Origin: Oceanimonas sp. GK1
GTDB taxonomy: Bacteria; Pseudomonadota; Gammaproteobacteria; Enterobacterales; Aeromonadaceae
Direction of reading: 5' to 3'
Assembly (NCBI RefSeq): GCF_000243075.1
Contig: NC_016745.1
Location: 2,745,001 to 2,809,000, forward strand
Length of the DNA: 64,000 bases
A model generated the notes under the pieces. That model searched no databases. It was not told where the DNA came from and saw only the letters and a program-made list of their open reading frames with translations. Positions 1-8,945 of the stretch are shown piece by piece. A program made the position numbers and the translations under genes. Each line of letters starts with the position of its first letter. The stretch's first letter is position 1.

Positions 1-1
1 G

Positions 2-76
2 CGTTACATTACCGGCCAGACCTTGATCGTGGACGGCGGTCAGGTGCTGCCCGAGTCGCCGGAGGCGGTGCAGTAA
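2..76 (+). CDS. C-terminal end of an SDR-family oxidoreductase (partial)
   Basis: Only the last 24 codons are in the window. They read YITGQTLIVDGGQ and end PESPEAVQ before a TAA stop. The YITGQ..VDGG pattern is the usual C-terminal strand of classical short-chain dehydrogenases of the FabG type. Substrate and cofactor cannot be judged because the Rossmann and catalytic parts lie outside the window. The gene converges on the YkvI-type gene. Confidence 0.7.
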   Translation, partial: RYITGQTLIVDGGQVLPESPEAVQ

Positions 77-78
77 AA

Positions 79-99
79 AGCCCGGCCAATGCCGGGCTT
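79..99. terminator. Hairpin between convergent genes, probable terminator
   Basis: AAGCCCGG and CCGGGCTT form a perfect 8-bp stem with a short loop. Read on the minus strand the stem is followed by TTTT, so it suits termination of the minus-strand transporter gene and may also stop the plus-strand SDR. A second imperfect palindrome spans about 122-161. Confidence 0.6.
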
Positions 100-162
100 G
101 CCAGTGCCGCAGGGCACAAATGCGAACGGGCCGCCTGCCCTTGTGGCGGGCGGCTCGTTCGT

Positions 163-1248
163 TTAGTCGTTGTCGGCCAGGGGCTGCAGTTTGCCGGCAA
201 ATTCGGCACGCTTCAGTCGCAGCGGCGCATACATCAGCGCGCCCACCAGGAACAGACCCAGATACCCGATCAGCGGGTAGAAGAAGGCCACCAGCTGGGT
301 AAAGCCGGCGAAGCTAGCCACAAAGCCCACCACCATGGTAATGATGCTGAAACGGTTGGCCGCCGGGGTGTGCATTTCCACAAAACGAGCGACAAAGGCG
401 TAGAACATGCTGGCGCCGGTGCTGAAAATCATGCCAAAGAGTACAAACGCCATGGCCTTGGCCAGCCAGGGAGAGATGCCGTCGATGATTTTCAGCAGCG
501 GCAGCGCATAGCCGGCCACCTGATCAATTTGCGAGAACATGGCCAGATGGCTGATCATGATCAGCACCCCGACCCCGGCGCCACCCAGCAGGCCGCCCCA
601 GCGGGCAATGCGGGCATTGGGCTCGGCCCCGCCCATCACCAGCGCCATGGCCGCTCCCACGGCAATGTTGAACGACACATAGTTGATGGCCGACACCAGC
701 CAGTGCGGCAGAGTGGACTCAATGCTTTCGGCAATGGGCGCCAGCTCGGCAAAGCTGCGCTCCATGGTCAGCAGGCTGTAAACGCAGATCAGCACCAGCG
801 CCAGCACCAGAAAAGGCGTAATGCTGCCAATCAGTGCAACCACCCGCTGCACGTTCAGCATCAGGGTGGCGCCCATCAGCAGGGTCATCAGCACACTGCC
901 CACAAAGGGCGCCAGGCCAAACTGCTGATGCAGGGTAGAGCCGGCACCGGCGATCATCACCACGCCCACCCCAAACAGGGTAAAGATGATAACGCCATCC
1001 ACCACCACGCCAAGGTAGCGGCCGCTTATCTGGTACACCACGGTTTTATGGGAGCGGGTTTGCGTACGGCTGCCCAGCCAGGTCAGCATCATGCCAAGGT
1101 AGGCAAACAGGGCCGTGGCCACCACGGCCGCTGCCGTGCCCAGGTAACCAAAGCTGGTGAAGTACTGCAGTACTTCCTGACCGGAGGCAAAGCCCGCCCC
1201 CACAATGATGCCAATGAATGCACTGGCAATTTTAATGATGTTCCACAT
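163..1248 (-). CDS. YkvI-type integral membrane transporter (361 aa)
   Basis: Polytopic inner-membrane protein with about ten hydrophobic segments. It starts MWNIIKIASAF and has an early glycine-rich helix (GIIVGAGFASGQE), a pattern of the YkvI family (COG3949), which is related to the APC/LeuT-fold secondary transporters. The substrate is unknown in the family. The gene stands alone between a terminator-like hairpin on its downstream side and the SDR gene upstream, 153 bases away. Confidence in the family is good, in any substrate none. Confidence 0.75.
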   Translation of the reverse strand: MWNIIKIASAFIGIIVGAGFASGQEVLQYFTSFGYLGTAAAVVATALFAYLGMMLTWLGSRTQTRSHKTVVYQISGRYLGVVVDGVIIFTLFGVGVVMIAGAGSTLHQQFGLAPFVGSVLMTLLMGATLMLNVQRVVALIGSITPFLVLALVLICVYSLLTMERSFAELAPIAESIESTLPHWLVSAINYVSFNIAVGAAMALVMGGAEPNARIARWGGLLGGAGVGVLIMISHLAMFSQIDQVAGYALPLLKIIDGISPWLAKAMAFVLFGMIFSTGASMFYAFVARFVEMHTPAANRFSIITMVVGFVASFAGFTQLVAFFYPLIGYLGLFLVGALMYAPLRLKRAEFAGKLQPLADND

Positions 1249-1332
1249 GATCGTCTGTTAATCCTTTTACAACCCAAAATACAACAATACTGATGGGCAA
1301 AGGTGCAAAATATGCGTTTGCCATACAATAAA

Positions 1333-1360
1333 GCCGGCGACCTTAGCAGAGGTTGCCGGC
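1333..1360 (-). terminator. Rho-independent terminator after the SDR gene
   Basis: GCCGGCGACC and GGTTGCCGGC pair across an 8-base loop. On the minus strand the stem is followed by TTTATTG. It lies 41 bases beyond the stop of the minus-strand SDR gene. Confidence 0.65.
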
Positions 1361-1401
1361 CAGTGCCATAACACCTTGGTCGTAAGGATCAATAATGTGG
1401 T

Positions 1402-2178
1402 TCAGTCCAGTGTTTGCACACCGCCACCGTTGACAAACAGGGTCTGACCACTGACCCAGCAACTCACCGGCGCCGCAAAGTAGAGCACGGCGCCGGCAAT
1501 GTCTTCCGCCTCCCCCAGGCGCCTGAGCGGAGTGTGGGCCAGCATGCGGGCCTCGATCTCGGGGGTCAGCACCGAGGCCAGGGCGTCGGTACGCACGGCC
1601 CCCGGGCCCACGGCGTTGACGCGAATGCCGGCGGGGCCGTAATCAAAGGCCAGGTTGGCGGTCATGTGATTGATGGCGGCCTTGGAAGACGCATAGGCAC
1701 TGATGGCCGGGCTTTTGTTGATGGAGCTCATCGACGACATATTGATGATGGAGCCGTAGCCGGCCTTTTCCATATGGGGAGCGCACAACTGGGCCAGCCG
1801 CCAGTTGCTGAACACGTTCAGCTCAAAGGTACGGGCGAATTCGGCCACCGTGAGCGTAGCGGGGCTCTCCCGGCCGGCCCCCCCGCCGCCCACGTTGTTG
1901 ACCAGAATGTGGATATGGCCAAATTCCGCCAGGGTCTGGTTCACCAGCCCGGTCAGATCTTCGTCTCTGGTCACATCACAGGCCACCGCCAGGGCCTTGC
2001 CGCCTGCCTCGCGGATTTCCTCGGCGGTGGCCTCGGCGGCGTCCAGCTTCAGATCCGCCACCACCACACGGGCGCCATGGGCGGCCAGCATGGTGCTGCA
2101 GCCCTTGCCAATGCCCTTGGCACCGCCGGTAATAATGGCCACCTTGCCGGTGAGATCAAAAAGTTCAGCAGGTTTCAT
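1402..2178 (-). CDS. hdhA: SDR oxidoreductase, 7-alpha-hydroxysteroid dehydrogenase-like
   Basis: 258-aa classical short-chain dehydrogenase. Visible are the NAD(P)-binding TGGAKGIGKG near residues 17-26, the NNVGGGG segment, the catalytic Ser in INMSS and the YASSK Tyr-Lys pair. The C-terminal stretch (TPEIEARMLAHTPLRRLG) closely resembles what I recall of E. coli HdhA, the NAD-dependent 7-alpha-hydroxysteroid dehydrogenase. Whether the substrate is a steroid here is inference; the family also includes other alcohol dehydrogenases. Good ribosome site (AGGAG). It follows the secreted serine hydrolase by 11 bases, so the two are probably co-transcribed. Confidence 0.7.
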   Translation of the reverse strand: MKPAELFDLTGKVAIITGGAKGIGKGCSTMLAAHGARVVVADLKLDAAEATAEEIREAGGKALAVACDVTRDEDLTGLVNQTLAEFGHIHILVNNVGGGGAGRESPATLTVAEFARTFELNVFSNWRLAQLCAPHMEKAGYGSIINMSSMSSINKSPAISAYASSKAAINHMTANLAFDYGPAGIRVNAVGPGAVRTDALASVLTPEIEARMLAHTPLRRLGEAEDIAGAVLYFAAPVSCWVSGQTLFVNGGGVQTLD

Positions 2179-2189
2179 AAAGGCTCCTG

Positions 2190-3518
2190 TTACGGTTTTT
2201 CAAGGGACATCAGGTGATCCGCCACCGCCTGATACGCCGGCAGCGAGTCGGGATCGTTGGCACCGTTGGCCGCCACCGGGTGGGAAGCAAAGCGCACCAG
2301 CACCATGTCGGCGGCCGGATCTATGTAAATGGTCTGACCGTGCACCCCCCGGGCGGCAAAGGCGCCGTTGCGGTTATGGGTTACCCACCACATATTGCGG
2401 TAAGACCAGCCCTTGAGCGTGTCGAAACCGGAGCGGGCAAAGGCCTCCTTGCTGCCGCCGCGGCGTATATCGTCAATGGCCGCGGCGGGAATAATCTGCT
2501 CCCCCTGCCAGCGGCCGCCATTGCGCACCAGCTCGCCAAAGCGGGCCATGTCCCGCAGGCCGGCGCTCAGGCCGCCGCCGGCAAAGGGCGTGCCCAGGCT
2601 GTCTACCTGGTAATAGGCACTCTGCTCCATGCCAATGCGCCGCCAGATGCGCTCGGACAATAGCGCCGCCACCGACTTGCCGCTGGCCCGGGCAATCACC
2701 CAGCCCAGGGCGTCGCTGTTCACGGTTTTGTAGCCAAAGGCCTGGCCATGCTCCCCCTGCTTTTGCACGCCGGTCAGGTATTCGAAATAACCCACCGGGC
2801 CGGTGTAGCCCTCCGGCTTGGGCCAGGGACTGCCGGCGGCGGAGAATTGCCATACCTCGGCATTGGGATCGGCATAATCTTCGCTGTAGTGCAGCCCCGT
2901 GGTCATGTCCATCAGCTGGCGAACGGTGGCATCGCCAAAGGCGGAGCCGGCCAGTTCCGGCACATACTCGGCCACTCTTTTGCTGTCATCCAGCCGGCCT
3001 TCGGCCACCAGCACGGCGGCGAGCAGGCCGGTAAACGACTTGGTCACCGACATGGCCGCGTGCTGGCCGTCTTCCCTCAGGGCCCCGGCATAACGCTCGT
3101 ACACCACCTCGCCCCGGTGCAGAATTATCAGGCCGTCGGTGTAGTTGCGCTCAAAGGTCTCGGCAAAGGTGATGGGCTCCTCGCTGCCCCAGGGTAGAAA
3201 GCGCAGCCGATCGATAAGCGGATCAAGACGGTAGGTCAGCGGGGCCGGGGCTCCCAGGCCGCGAGACACTGCCACCGTGGGCATAAACTCGCGCATGTGG
3301 GCCACGCTGTAGCGCAGGGCAGGAAACGCAAAAAAGGAGCCGTCGGCGGCGCTGATGCGTTTTTCCGCCGGGGGTGGAAAACCCTGCATCCAGCCAAGGG
3401 CATTGGGATCGCTGTCTTGGGCGGAAAGCGGCGCCGCTGCAGGCTGAACCGCCGGCAGCGACAACAGGGTGAAAAGCAGACCGGTGGCGGTCCGCCGGGG
3501 AAAGGTAACACCGATCAT
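2190..3518 (-). CDS. Secreted serine hydrolase, beta-lactamase class C fold
   Basis: 442 aa with an N-terminal signal-like segment (hydrophobic residues about 11-33, ending in an Ala-rich stretch). The SxxK nucleophile motif is S157-V-T-K160, within AMSVTKSFTG. A Tyr lies in YKTVNSDALGW, in the place of the second catalytic motif, and HGQTIYIDP is near the C-terminus. This arrangement is typical of the EstB and 6-aminohexanoate-dimer hydrolase branch (COG1680) rather than of true AmpC. Likely a periplasmic esterase, amidase or peptidase; substrate unknown. GGGAGA ribosome site before the ATG. First gene of a probable two-gene operon with the SDR. Confidence 0.8.
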   Translation of the reverse strand: MIGVTFPRRTATGLLFTLLSLPAVQPAAAPLSAQDSDPNALGWMQGFPPPAEKRISAADGSFFAFPALRYSVAHMREFMPTVAVSRGLGAPAPLTYRLDPLIDRLRFLPWGSEEPITFAETFERNYTDGLIILHRGEVVYERYAGALREDGQHAAMSVTKSFTGLLAAVLVAEGRLDDSKRVAEYVPELAGSAFGDATVRQLMDMTTGLHYSEDYADPNAEVWQFSAAGSPWPKPEGYTGPVGYFEYLTGVQKQGEHGQAFGYKTVNSDALGWVIARASGKSVAALLSERIWRRIGMEQSAYYQVDSLGTPFAGGGLSAGLRDMARFGELVRNGGRWQGEQIIPAAAIDDIRRGGSKEAFARSGFDTLKGWSYRNMWWVTHNRNGAFAARGVHGQTIYIDPAADMVLVRFASHPVAANGANDPDSLPAYQAVADHLMSLEKP

Positions 3519-3651
3519 GATGTCTCCCGCGCAGGGTGGCTGTTCGGGAGAGTATAGACGTGGGCGCCCTTACTGCGGACGGAAACGACGGGGCAAAGCG
3601 CCCATTTTGGGTGAGTCCGTCATGGGTGGGTCATTCCGCCCTGCGCCGGAA

Positions 3652-3680
3652 GAAAGATGCCGGGTCAAGGCCCGGCATGA
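3652..3680. repeat. REP-like hairpin (ATGCCGGG...CCCGGCAT)
   Basis: A perfect 8-bp palindromic stem, ATGCCGGG and CCCGGCAT around TCAAGG, lies in the 166-base gap between the serine hydrolase and the antiporter. Its flanks (ending ATGACG) are of the type seen in gammaproteobacterial REP sequences. It could end antiporter transcription, but no T-run follows on the minus strand. Confidence 0.6.
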
Positions 3681-3684
3681 CGAT

Positions 3685-4662
3685 TTATGCTGCGGCAATC
3701 ACACCGCCGGCCAGCCAGCCGGTATAGGCCAGGTAAACCGCCAGCAGAAACGCGCCTTCAAACCGGTTGATGCGCCCCTGGCGGCCCCTGAAGCCAAAGC
3801 CCAGCACAAACAGTGACAGGGTCAGCACTATCATCACCATAAAGTCGCGGCTGATCACTTCCGGCGCCACTTCCAGCGGGTGGATAATACCGGCCAGCCC
3901 CACCACCGCCAGGGTGTTGAACAGGTTGGAGCCAATCACATTGCCCAGGGCCAGATCGTGTTCGTTTTTGCGAATGGCGGCAATGGAGGACGCCAGCTCC
4001 GGCAGCGAGGTGCCAACGGCCACGATGGTCAGGCCAATGATTAAATCGCTGACGCCAAAGGCCTGGGCCACGTTCACCGCCCCCCACACCAGAAAGCGTG
4101 AGCTGATGATCAGCAACACCAGGCCGGCCACCAGCCAGAACAGGGCCTGCTTCAGGGTCATTCGGTTTTCGTCCAGCTCTTTCACCTCATCGGCGGCCAT
4201 GCTGTCGCTGCCGTCTTTCAGGCCCTGGCCAATGCTCCAGGCCATGAGCAGCACAAACACCACCAGCAACATCACGGCGTCGGGCCGCGCCAGCCAGCCG
4301 TTCCACAGCAGGCTGAGCGACAGCAGGGTGATCAGCAGCAGTATCGGCAGCTCCTTGCGCAGCACCTGGGAATGCACGGCAATGGGGCTTATCAACGCCG
4401 TTACCCCGAGGATCAGGCCAATATTGGCAATGTTGGAGCCATAGGCATTTCCCAGGGCCAGGCCGGGGTTGCCTTCCAGCGCCGAAATAATGGACACCAC
4501 GATTTCCGGCGCCGAGGTACCGAAACCGACGATCACCATGCCGATCAGCAGCGGCGGCATGCCGGCGTAACGGGCGGTGGCCGAGGCACCGTCCACAAAA
4601 CGGTCGGCGCTCCACACCAGCACCCCAAGGCCCAGTAAAATGGCGGCAACGGACATCAGCAT
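3685..4662 (-). CDS. Ca2+/Na+ antiporter, YrbG type (CaCA family)
   Basis: 325-aa membrane protein with two inverted halves. The alpha-1 repeat reads GFGTSAPEIVVS and alpha-2 reads VGTSLPELASS, the duplicated signature of cation/Ca2+ exchangers, each followed by GNxxGSNxxN (GNAYGSNIANIG, GNVIGSNLFNTL). A loop rich in acidic residues (about 165-180) separates the halves. Predicted to exchange calcium or potassium against sodium in the inner membrane. In E. coli yrbG belongs to a lipid-transport and LPS operon; here it stands alone, so that link is lost. Confidence 0.85.
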   Translation of the reverse strand: MLMSVAAILLGLGVLVWSADRFVDGASATARYAGMPPLLIGMVIVGFGTSAPEIVVSIISALEGNPGLALGNAYGSNIANIGLILGVTALISPIAVHSQVLRKELPILLLITLLSLSLLWNGWLARPDAVMLLVVFVLLMAWSIGQGLKDGSDSMAADEVKELDENRMTLKQALFWLVAGLVLLIISSRFLVWGAVNVAQAFGVSDLIIGLTIVAVGTSLPELASSIAAIRKNEHDLALGNVIGSNLFNTLAVVGLAGIIHPLEVAPEVISRDFMVMIVLTLSLFVLGFGFRGRQGRINRFEGAFLLAVYLAYTGWLAGGVIAAA

Positions 4663-5010
4663 GAGGCATTCCCCCCGTGAGCAGGGGCAGACAGCAGAAA
4701 AGGCAAAGCAGACAGGTTCATAAGCGGCTCTTGGGGCGGGACATGATAACCGAGACGCCCCATCTCCCGCCCGGTGGATGGTTGCGTCTCGAGTCTCATC
4801 AATCCGTCAGGACACGACTGCCATAAGCCTTTGGCTCAGAGATTGTTGACAGCCGTTTCGGCGGTGGCCGAACGATTACTCCCTCAAGAGGCGCCTATTG
4901 TGACAGCTTGCGGCGGGCAAGAAAAGGGGCCGTGAGGAGTGAAGCGTAAGGGTGAGGAGGAAATACCCGTGAACTGCCCCTCACACCTCACCCGTCACGC
5001 CTCACAACAT
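4663..5010. other. Gene-free stretch with GTGAGG-type heptad-like repeats
   Basis: No ORF with coding character. The 4931-5006 part is made of degenerate repeats, GTGAGGAGTGAAG-type on the plus strand followed by their complement (CACCTCACCCGTCACGCC), forming a loose inverted repeat just after the stop of mmsA. It belongs with the G-rich heptad tracts at 8942, 13161 and 19917. Confidence 0.55.
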
Positions 5011-6501
5011 TCACAAACTCGGAAAGGCGAAATCCGAGGCCTGGTGGCTGGCGCGCTCGGGCCATTTCTGGGTAATGGTCTTGCGGCGGGTATAAAAGCG
5101 CACCGCATCGGGGCCATAGGCGGCAAGATCGCCAAACAGCGAGCGTTTCCAGCCGCCAAAGCTGTGATAAGCCACCGGAACCGGCAGCGGCACGTTAATG
5201 CCCACCATGCCCACCTCGATTTGATCGCCAAACAGCCGGGCCGCTTCACCGTCCCGGGTAAACAGGCAGGTGCCGTTGCCGTATTCGTGGGCATTGATCA
5301 GCGCAATGGCCGCTTCCAGGCTGTTCACCCGCACCACACAGAGCACCGGGCCGAAAATTTCCTCCCGGTAAATGCGCATCTCGGGCGTGACCCGGTCAAA
5401 CAGGCAACCGCCAATGAAGTAGCCGTTTTCATGGCCCGGTACCGTCACGCCCCGGCCGTCCACCGCCAGGGTGGCGCCGGCGGCAATGCCGTCTTCAATG
5501 TAGCCGGTGATTTTCTCAAGGTGTTCACGACTGATCACCGGGCCCATGTCGTGGCCGCCCTGGGTGCCGGGGCCGATGTTCAGGGCCCGAATGCTGTCGC
5601 TCAGTTTGGCCACCAAGGCGTCGGCCACCGCGTCTCCCACGCACACCGCCACCGAAATGGCCATGCAGCGCTCGCCGCAGGAACCGTAGGCCGCCCCCAT
5701 CAGGGCACCGACGGCATTGTCGAGATCCGCATCGGGCAGCAGCACGGCGTGGTTCTTGGCCCCTCCCAGGGCCTGCACCCGCTTGCCGTTGGCCGTGCCC
5801 GTGGCGTAAATGTACTCGGCCACCGGGGTCGAGCCCACAAAACTGATGGCTTTCACGTCCTTGTGCTCGAGCAGGGCATTGACCGCCTCACGGCCGCCCT
5901 GCACCACATTCAGCACGCCCTTGGGCAGACCGGCCTCTTCCAGCAACCGGGCGATAAGCAGCGACGATCCCGGATCCTTTTCCGACGGCTTGAGCACAAA
6001 GCAGTTGCCGCAGGCGATGGCCATGGGAAACATCCACAGCGGCACCATGGCAGGAAAGTTGAACGGAGTAATGCCGGCCACCACCCCCAGCGGCTGAAAA
6101 TCGGACCAGGCATCAATATCGGGGCCCACGTTGCGGGTGTATTCGCCCTTCAGCAGGCCGGGCACACCACAGGCATATTCCACGTTTTCTATGCCCCGCT
6201 GCAGCTCGCCCCGGGCATCTTCCAGGGTTTTGCCATGCTCTTCGGCAATCAACCGGCAAATGTCGTCGGCCCGGTCTTCCAGCAGCTGGCGATACCGAAA
6301 CATCACCCGGGCCCGTTTGGCCGGCGGGGTGTCTCGCCAGGCGGGAAAAGCGGCTTCGGCGGCCGCCACCGCCTGCTGCACGGTCGCGGCATCGGCCATG
6401 GCCACCTGGGCACACACGTCGCCGGTGGCGGGGTTGAAGACCTCCAGCAAGGTGTTGCCGTGGTGAAGTTCGCCGTTGATCAGGTGAGAAATGGTGTTCA
6501 T
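5011..6501 (-). CDS. mmsA: CoA-acylating methylmalonate-semialdehyde dehydrogenase
   Basis: 496 aa from the ATG at 6501, preceded by AAGGA; an in-frame extension to 6567 would add an atypical leader. ALDH superfamily: N148 (ITPFNFP) and catalytic C279 (GSCGERCM) are present. The usual ELGGKN general-base Glu is replaced by Ala (ALGGAKNH), typical of the CoA-dependent MmsA branch. It converts methylmalonate or malonate semialdehyde to propionyl-CoA or acetyl-CoA, in valine, inositol or beta-alanine breakdown. With the omega-aminotransferase 69 bases upstream, beta-alanine via malonate semialdehyde to acetyl-CoA is the simplest pathway. Confidence 0.88.
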   Translation of the reverse strand: MNTISHLINGELHHGNTLLEVFNPATGDVCAQVAMADAATVQQAVAAAEAAFPAWRDTPPAKRARVMFRYRQLLEDRADDICRLIAEEHGKTLEDARGELQRGIENVEYACGVPGLLKGEYTRNVGPDIDAWSDFQPLGVVAGITPFNFPAMVPLWMFPMAIACGNCFVLKPSEKDPGSSLLIARLLEEAGLPKGVLNVVQGGREAVNALLEHKDVKAISFVGSTPVAEYIYATGTANGKRVQALGGAKNHAVLLPDADLDNAVGALMGAAYGSCGERCMAISVAVCVGDAVADALVAKLSDSIRALNIGPGTQGGHDMGPVISREHLEKITGYIEDGIAAGATLAVDGRGVTVPGHENGYFIGGCLFDRVTPEMRIYREEIFGPVLCVVRVNSLEAAIALINAHEYGNGTCLFTRDGEAARLFGDQIEVGMVGINVPLPVPVAYHSFGGWKRSLFGDLAAYGPDAVRFYTRRKTITQKWPERASHQASDFAFPSL

Positions 6502-6570
6502 GCTTGGTCCTTGTAGAGGTAATGCTTGCTCGTTCGATATGGTTGCCACACAGGCCGGGACGGGCATCGT

Positions 6571-7917
6571 TCAGCCCTGCCCCAGCACCTTGGCCACAGC
6601 GTTAAACAGCTGCTCCAGTTCGTCGGGCGTGGAGATAAAGGGCGGGCCAAACTGCAGGGTATCGCCGCCAAAGCGCACGTAATATCCCGCCTGCCACAGG
6701 GCAATAGCCAGCTCCATGGGGCGGCGGGCCGGCTCGCCCGGATAGGGCGCCAGCTGCACGGCCCCGGCCAGGCCACAGTTGCGAATGTCCACCACCTGGG
6801 GCAGGCCTTTCAGCCGGTGAATGTGTTCTTCAAACACCGGCATCAGCGTCCGCACCCGGGCCGGCATGTCCTCCTCAGTCAGCGCATCCAGCGACGCCAT
6901 GGCGGCGGCGCAGGCCACCGGGTGGCCCGAATAGGTATAACCGTGGGGGAACTCCACCAGGTAGTCCGGCCCCGGCTGCGCCATAAAGGCCTGGTAAATA
7001 TGCTCTTTGGCGATCACCGCCCCCATGGGCACCACACCATTGGTCAGCTGTTTGGCCACATTCAGCATGTCGGGCACCACGCCAAAGGCCTCGGCACCGA
7101 ACAGCTCGCCCATGCGGCCGAGGCCGGTGATCACCTCATCGAAAATCAGCAGAATATCGTGCTGGTCGCAGATCTCCCGCAACCGCTGCAGGTAGCCCAC
7201 CGGCGGCACTATCACTCCCGCCGAGCCGGACATGGGCTCCACGATTACCGCCGCAATATTGGAGGCATCGTGCAGCTCAATCAGTTGCAGCAGATGATCG
7301 GCAAGCTCCGCGCCGTGGGCCGGCTGGCCCCGGCTGAAGGCGTTTTCCGAAAGCAGGGTATGCGGCAGGTGATCCGCCTCCACCAGCTGACCGTAATGCT
7401 TGCGATTGGGGCCAATGCCGCCCAGGCTGGTGCCGCCCATGTTCACGCCGTGATAGCCCCGGGCTCGGCCAATCAGCCGGGTCTTTTCCGGTTTGCCCCT
7501 GGCCCGCCAGTAGGCCCGGGCCATTTTCAGGGCGGTGTCGGCGCATTCGGAGCCGGAGTTGGTAAAGAACACCCGGTTCAGATCCGCCGGCGCCAGCGCC
7601 GCCAGCCGCTCGGCCAGCTCAAAGGCCAGCGGATGGCCGGTCTGAAAGCCGGGGGCATAATCCAGGATATGAAGCTGGCGGTGAATGGCCTCGATGATTT
7701 TGGGATGCCGGTGGCCCAGGCCGGTGCACCACAGCCCCGACAGGCTGTCGAACAGCCGGCGGCCATTCACATCGGTAAAATACGCGCCGTCCGCTTCCGC
7801 CACCAGCCGGGGAGCCGCCTTGAAGGCCCGGTTGCCGGTAAAGGGCATCCAGAAGGCGTCCAGGTTAAGCTGACGACCGAGCTCCTGCTTGCTGTTTGCA
7901 CTGATCATGGTGTTCAT
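6571..7917 (-). CDS. Omega-amino acid:pyruvate aminotransferase (class III, PLP)
   Basis: 448 aa from ATG 7917 (AGGGAG upstream); an upstream ATG at 7938 lacks a good ribosome site. Class III aminotransferase signatures: FFTNSGSECADTALKMAR (cofactor phosphate), RGYHGVNMGGTSLGG, IFDEVITGLGR, and the PLP lysine in NVAKQLTNGVVPMGAV. Closest by eye to beta-alanine--pyruvate transaminases. It would make malonate semialdehyde from beta-alanine and feed the neighbouring MmsA. A LysR regulator is divergently transcribed across a 134-base gap that carries an operator-like inverted repeat. Confidence 0.85.
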   Translation of the reverse strand: MNTMISANSKQELGRQLNLDAFWMPFTGNRAFKAAPRLVAEADGAYFTDVNGRRLFDSLSGLWCTGLGHRHPKIIEAIHRQLHILDYAPGFQTGHPLAFELAERLAALAPADLNRVFFTNSGSECADTALKMARAYWRARGKPEKTRLIGRARGYHGVNMGGTSLGGIGPNRKHYGQLVEADHLPHTLLSENAFSRGQPAHGAELADHLLQLIELHDASNIAAVIVEPMSGSAGVIVPPVGYLQRLREICDQHDILLIFDEVITGLGRMGELFGAEAFGVVPDMLNVAKQLTNGVVPMGAVIAKEHIYQAFMAQPGPDYLVEFPHGYTYSGHPVACAAAMASLDALTEEDMPARVRTLMPVFEEHIHRLKGLPQVVDIRNCGLAGAVQLAPYPGEPARRPMELAIALWQAGYYVRFGGDTLQFGPPFISTPDELEQLFNAVAKVLGQG

Positions 7918-8000
7918 CACGACTCCCTGCCGCCTCACGAATATGGCCGAATGGTTCCATGGTGATCACCGTTGCCTTTTTGTTAAATATAAACCTTGTG

Positions 8001-8027
8001 AAGTTCAGTTAAGGGTATGCTGAACTT
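8001..8027. promoter_or_regulatory. LysR-type operator (inverted repeat with 11-base spacer)
   Basis: AAGTTCAG at 8001-8008 and CTGAACTT at 8020-8027 are perfect inverted repeats separated by 11 bases, the T-N11-A geometry of LysR regulators. It sits between the divergent aminotransferase and LysR genes and ends 24 bases before the LysR ATG at 8052, so it could serve both activation and autoregulation. Confidence 0.75.
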
Positions 8028-8051
8028 TCCTTGTTCTGTTTGAGTTGCAGC

Positions 8052-8945
8052 ATGACATCATCCAAATCTTCGCCCCTGGGCCAGGTCAGCGATTTTGAGC
8101 TCAAGTTACTGCGCGTGTTCCGCACCGTGGCGGCCTGCGGCGGCTTTTCCGCCGCCGAGGTGGCGCTGGGCATCAGCCGGGCCGCCATCAGCATGCAGAT
8201 GGCGGATCTGGAAAAACGGCTGGGCGTCAAACTGTGCCAGCGCGGCCGGGCCGGCTTTGCCCTCACCGCCGAGGGCCGGCGCGTGCTGGAGGCCACTGAC
8301 CGGCTGTTTGGCGCCGTGGATCACTTTCGTGCCGAGATAAGCGATCTGCACCAGCGCCTGCAGGGCACGCTGGTCATCGGCATTACCGACAACCTGGTCA
8401 GCCACCCGGGCATGAAAATCACCCATGGCCTGGCGGCGCTCAAGGCCCGGGGACCGGAGGTGCACATCGATTTGCGCATGCAGCCTTCCGACGACATTGA
8501 AATCGGCGTGCTCGACGGCCGGCTTAACGTGGGGGTGATCCCCCAGGTACGGGATCTGCCGGGGCTGACCTATACGCCGCTGTATGAAGAAAGCGCCAGC
8601 CTCTATTGCGCCGATAACCATCCGCTGTTTGCCGACCCCGCCCCCGACGTTACCGGGCACGAAGTGGTGCAGCCCCGCTTTGCCCAGCCCGCCGAGGCCG
8701 CCGCCCTTTATGCCCGCCACTTTAGCGGCGCTCAGGCCAATGATCGGGAAGGCATCCTGTTTCTGGTACTGACCGGCTGTTACCTCGGCTACCTGCCGGA
8801 TCACTATGCCGCGCCCTGGATTCGGGCCGGCCGGCTGCGCGCCCTCACAGCGGGCTTTACCACCCGTTTTTGCGCCATTACCGCCCGCAGCCGCCGGCCC
8901 GGCCTGGTGCTGGAAACCTTTCTGGAAACGCTGGAGACATGTTAG
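8052..8945 (+). CDS. LysR-family transcriptional regulator
   Basis: 297 aa from ATG 8052. A start at 8031 would place the N-terminus almost on the operator and has no ribosome site. The N-terminal helix-turn-helix is visible (FELKLLRVF...GGFSAAEVALGISRAAISMQMADLE, about residues 15-60), followed by a periplasmic-binding-protein-like effector domain. It probably controls the divergent aminotransferase-mmsA operon; the effector may be beta-alanine or a pathway semialdehyde (inference). The TAG stop lies inside the first unit of the TTAGGGG array. Confidence 0.85.
   Translation: MTSSKSSPLGQVSDFELKLLRVFRTVAACGGFSAAEVALGISRAAISMQMADLEKRLGVKLCQRGRAGFALTAEGRRVLEATDRLFGAVDHFRAEISDLHQRLQGTLVIGITDNLVSHPGMKITHGLAALKARGPEVHIDLRMQPSDDIEIGVLDGRLNVGVIPQVRDLPGLTYTPLYEESASLYCADNHPLFADPAPDVTGHEVVQPRFAQPAEAAALYARHFSGAQANDREGILFLVLTGCYLGYLPDHYAAPWIRAGRLRALTAGFTTRFCAITARSRRPGLVLETFLETLETC

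Noticed and set aside
4939-6516. 525-codon plus-strand open frame opposite mmsA
   Set aside because: Antisense shadow of a high-GC gene: His/Gly/Gln-rich nonsense composition, no domain; the minus-strand mmsA is unambiguous.
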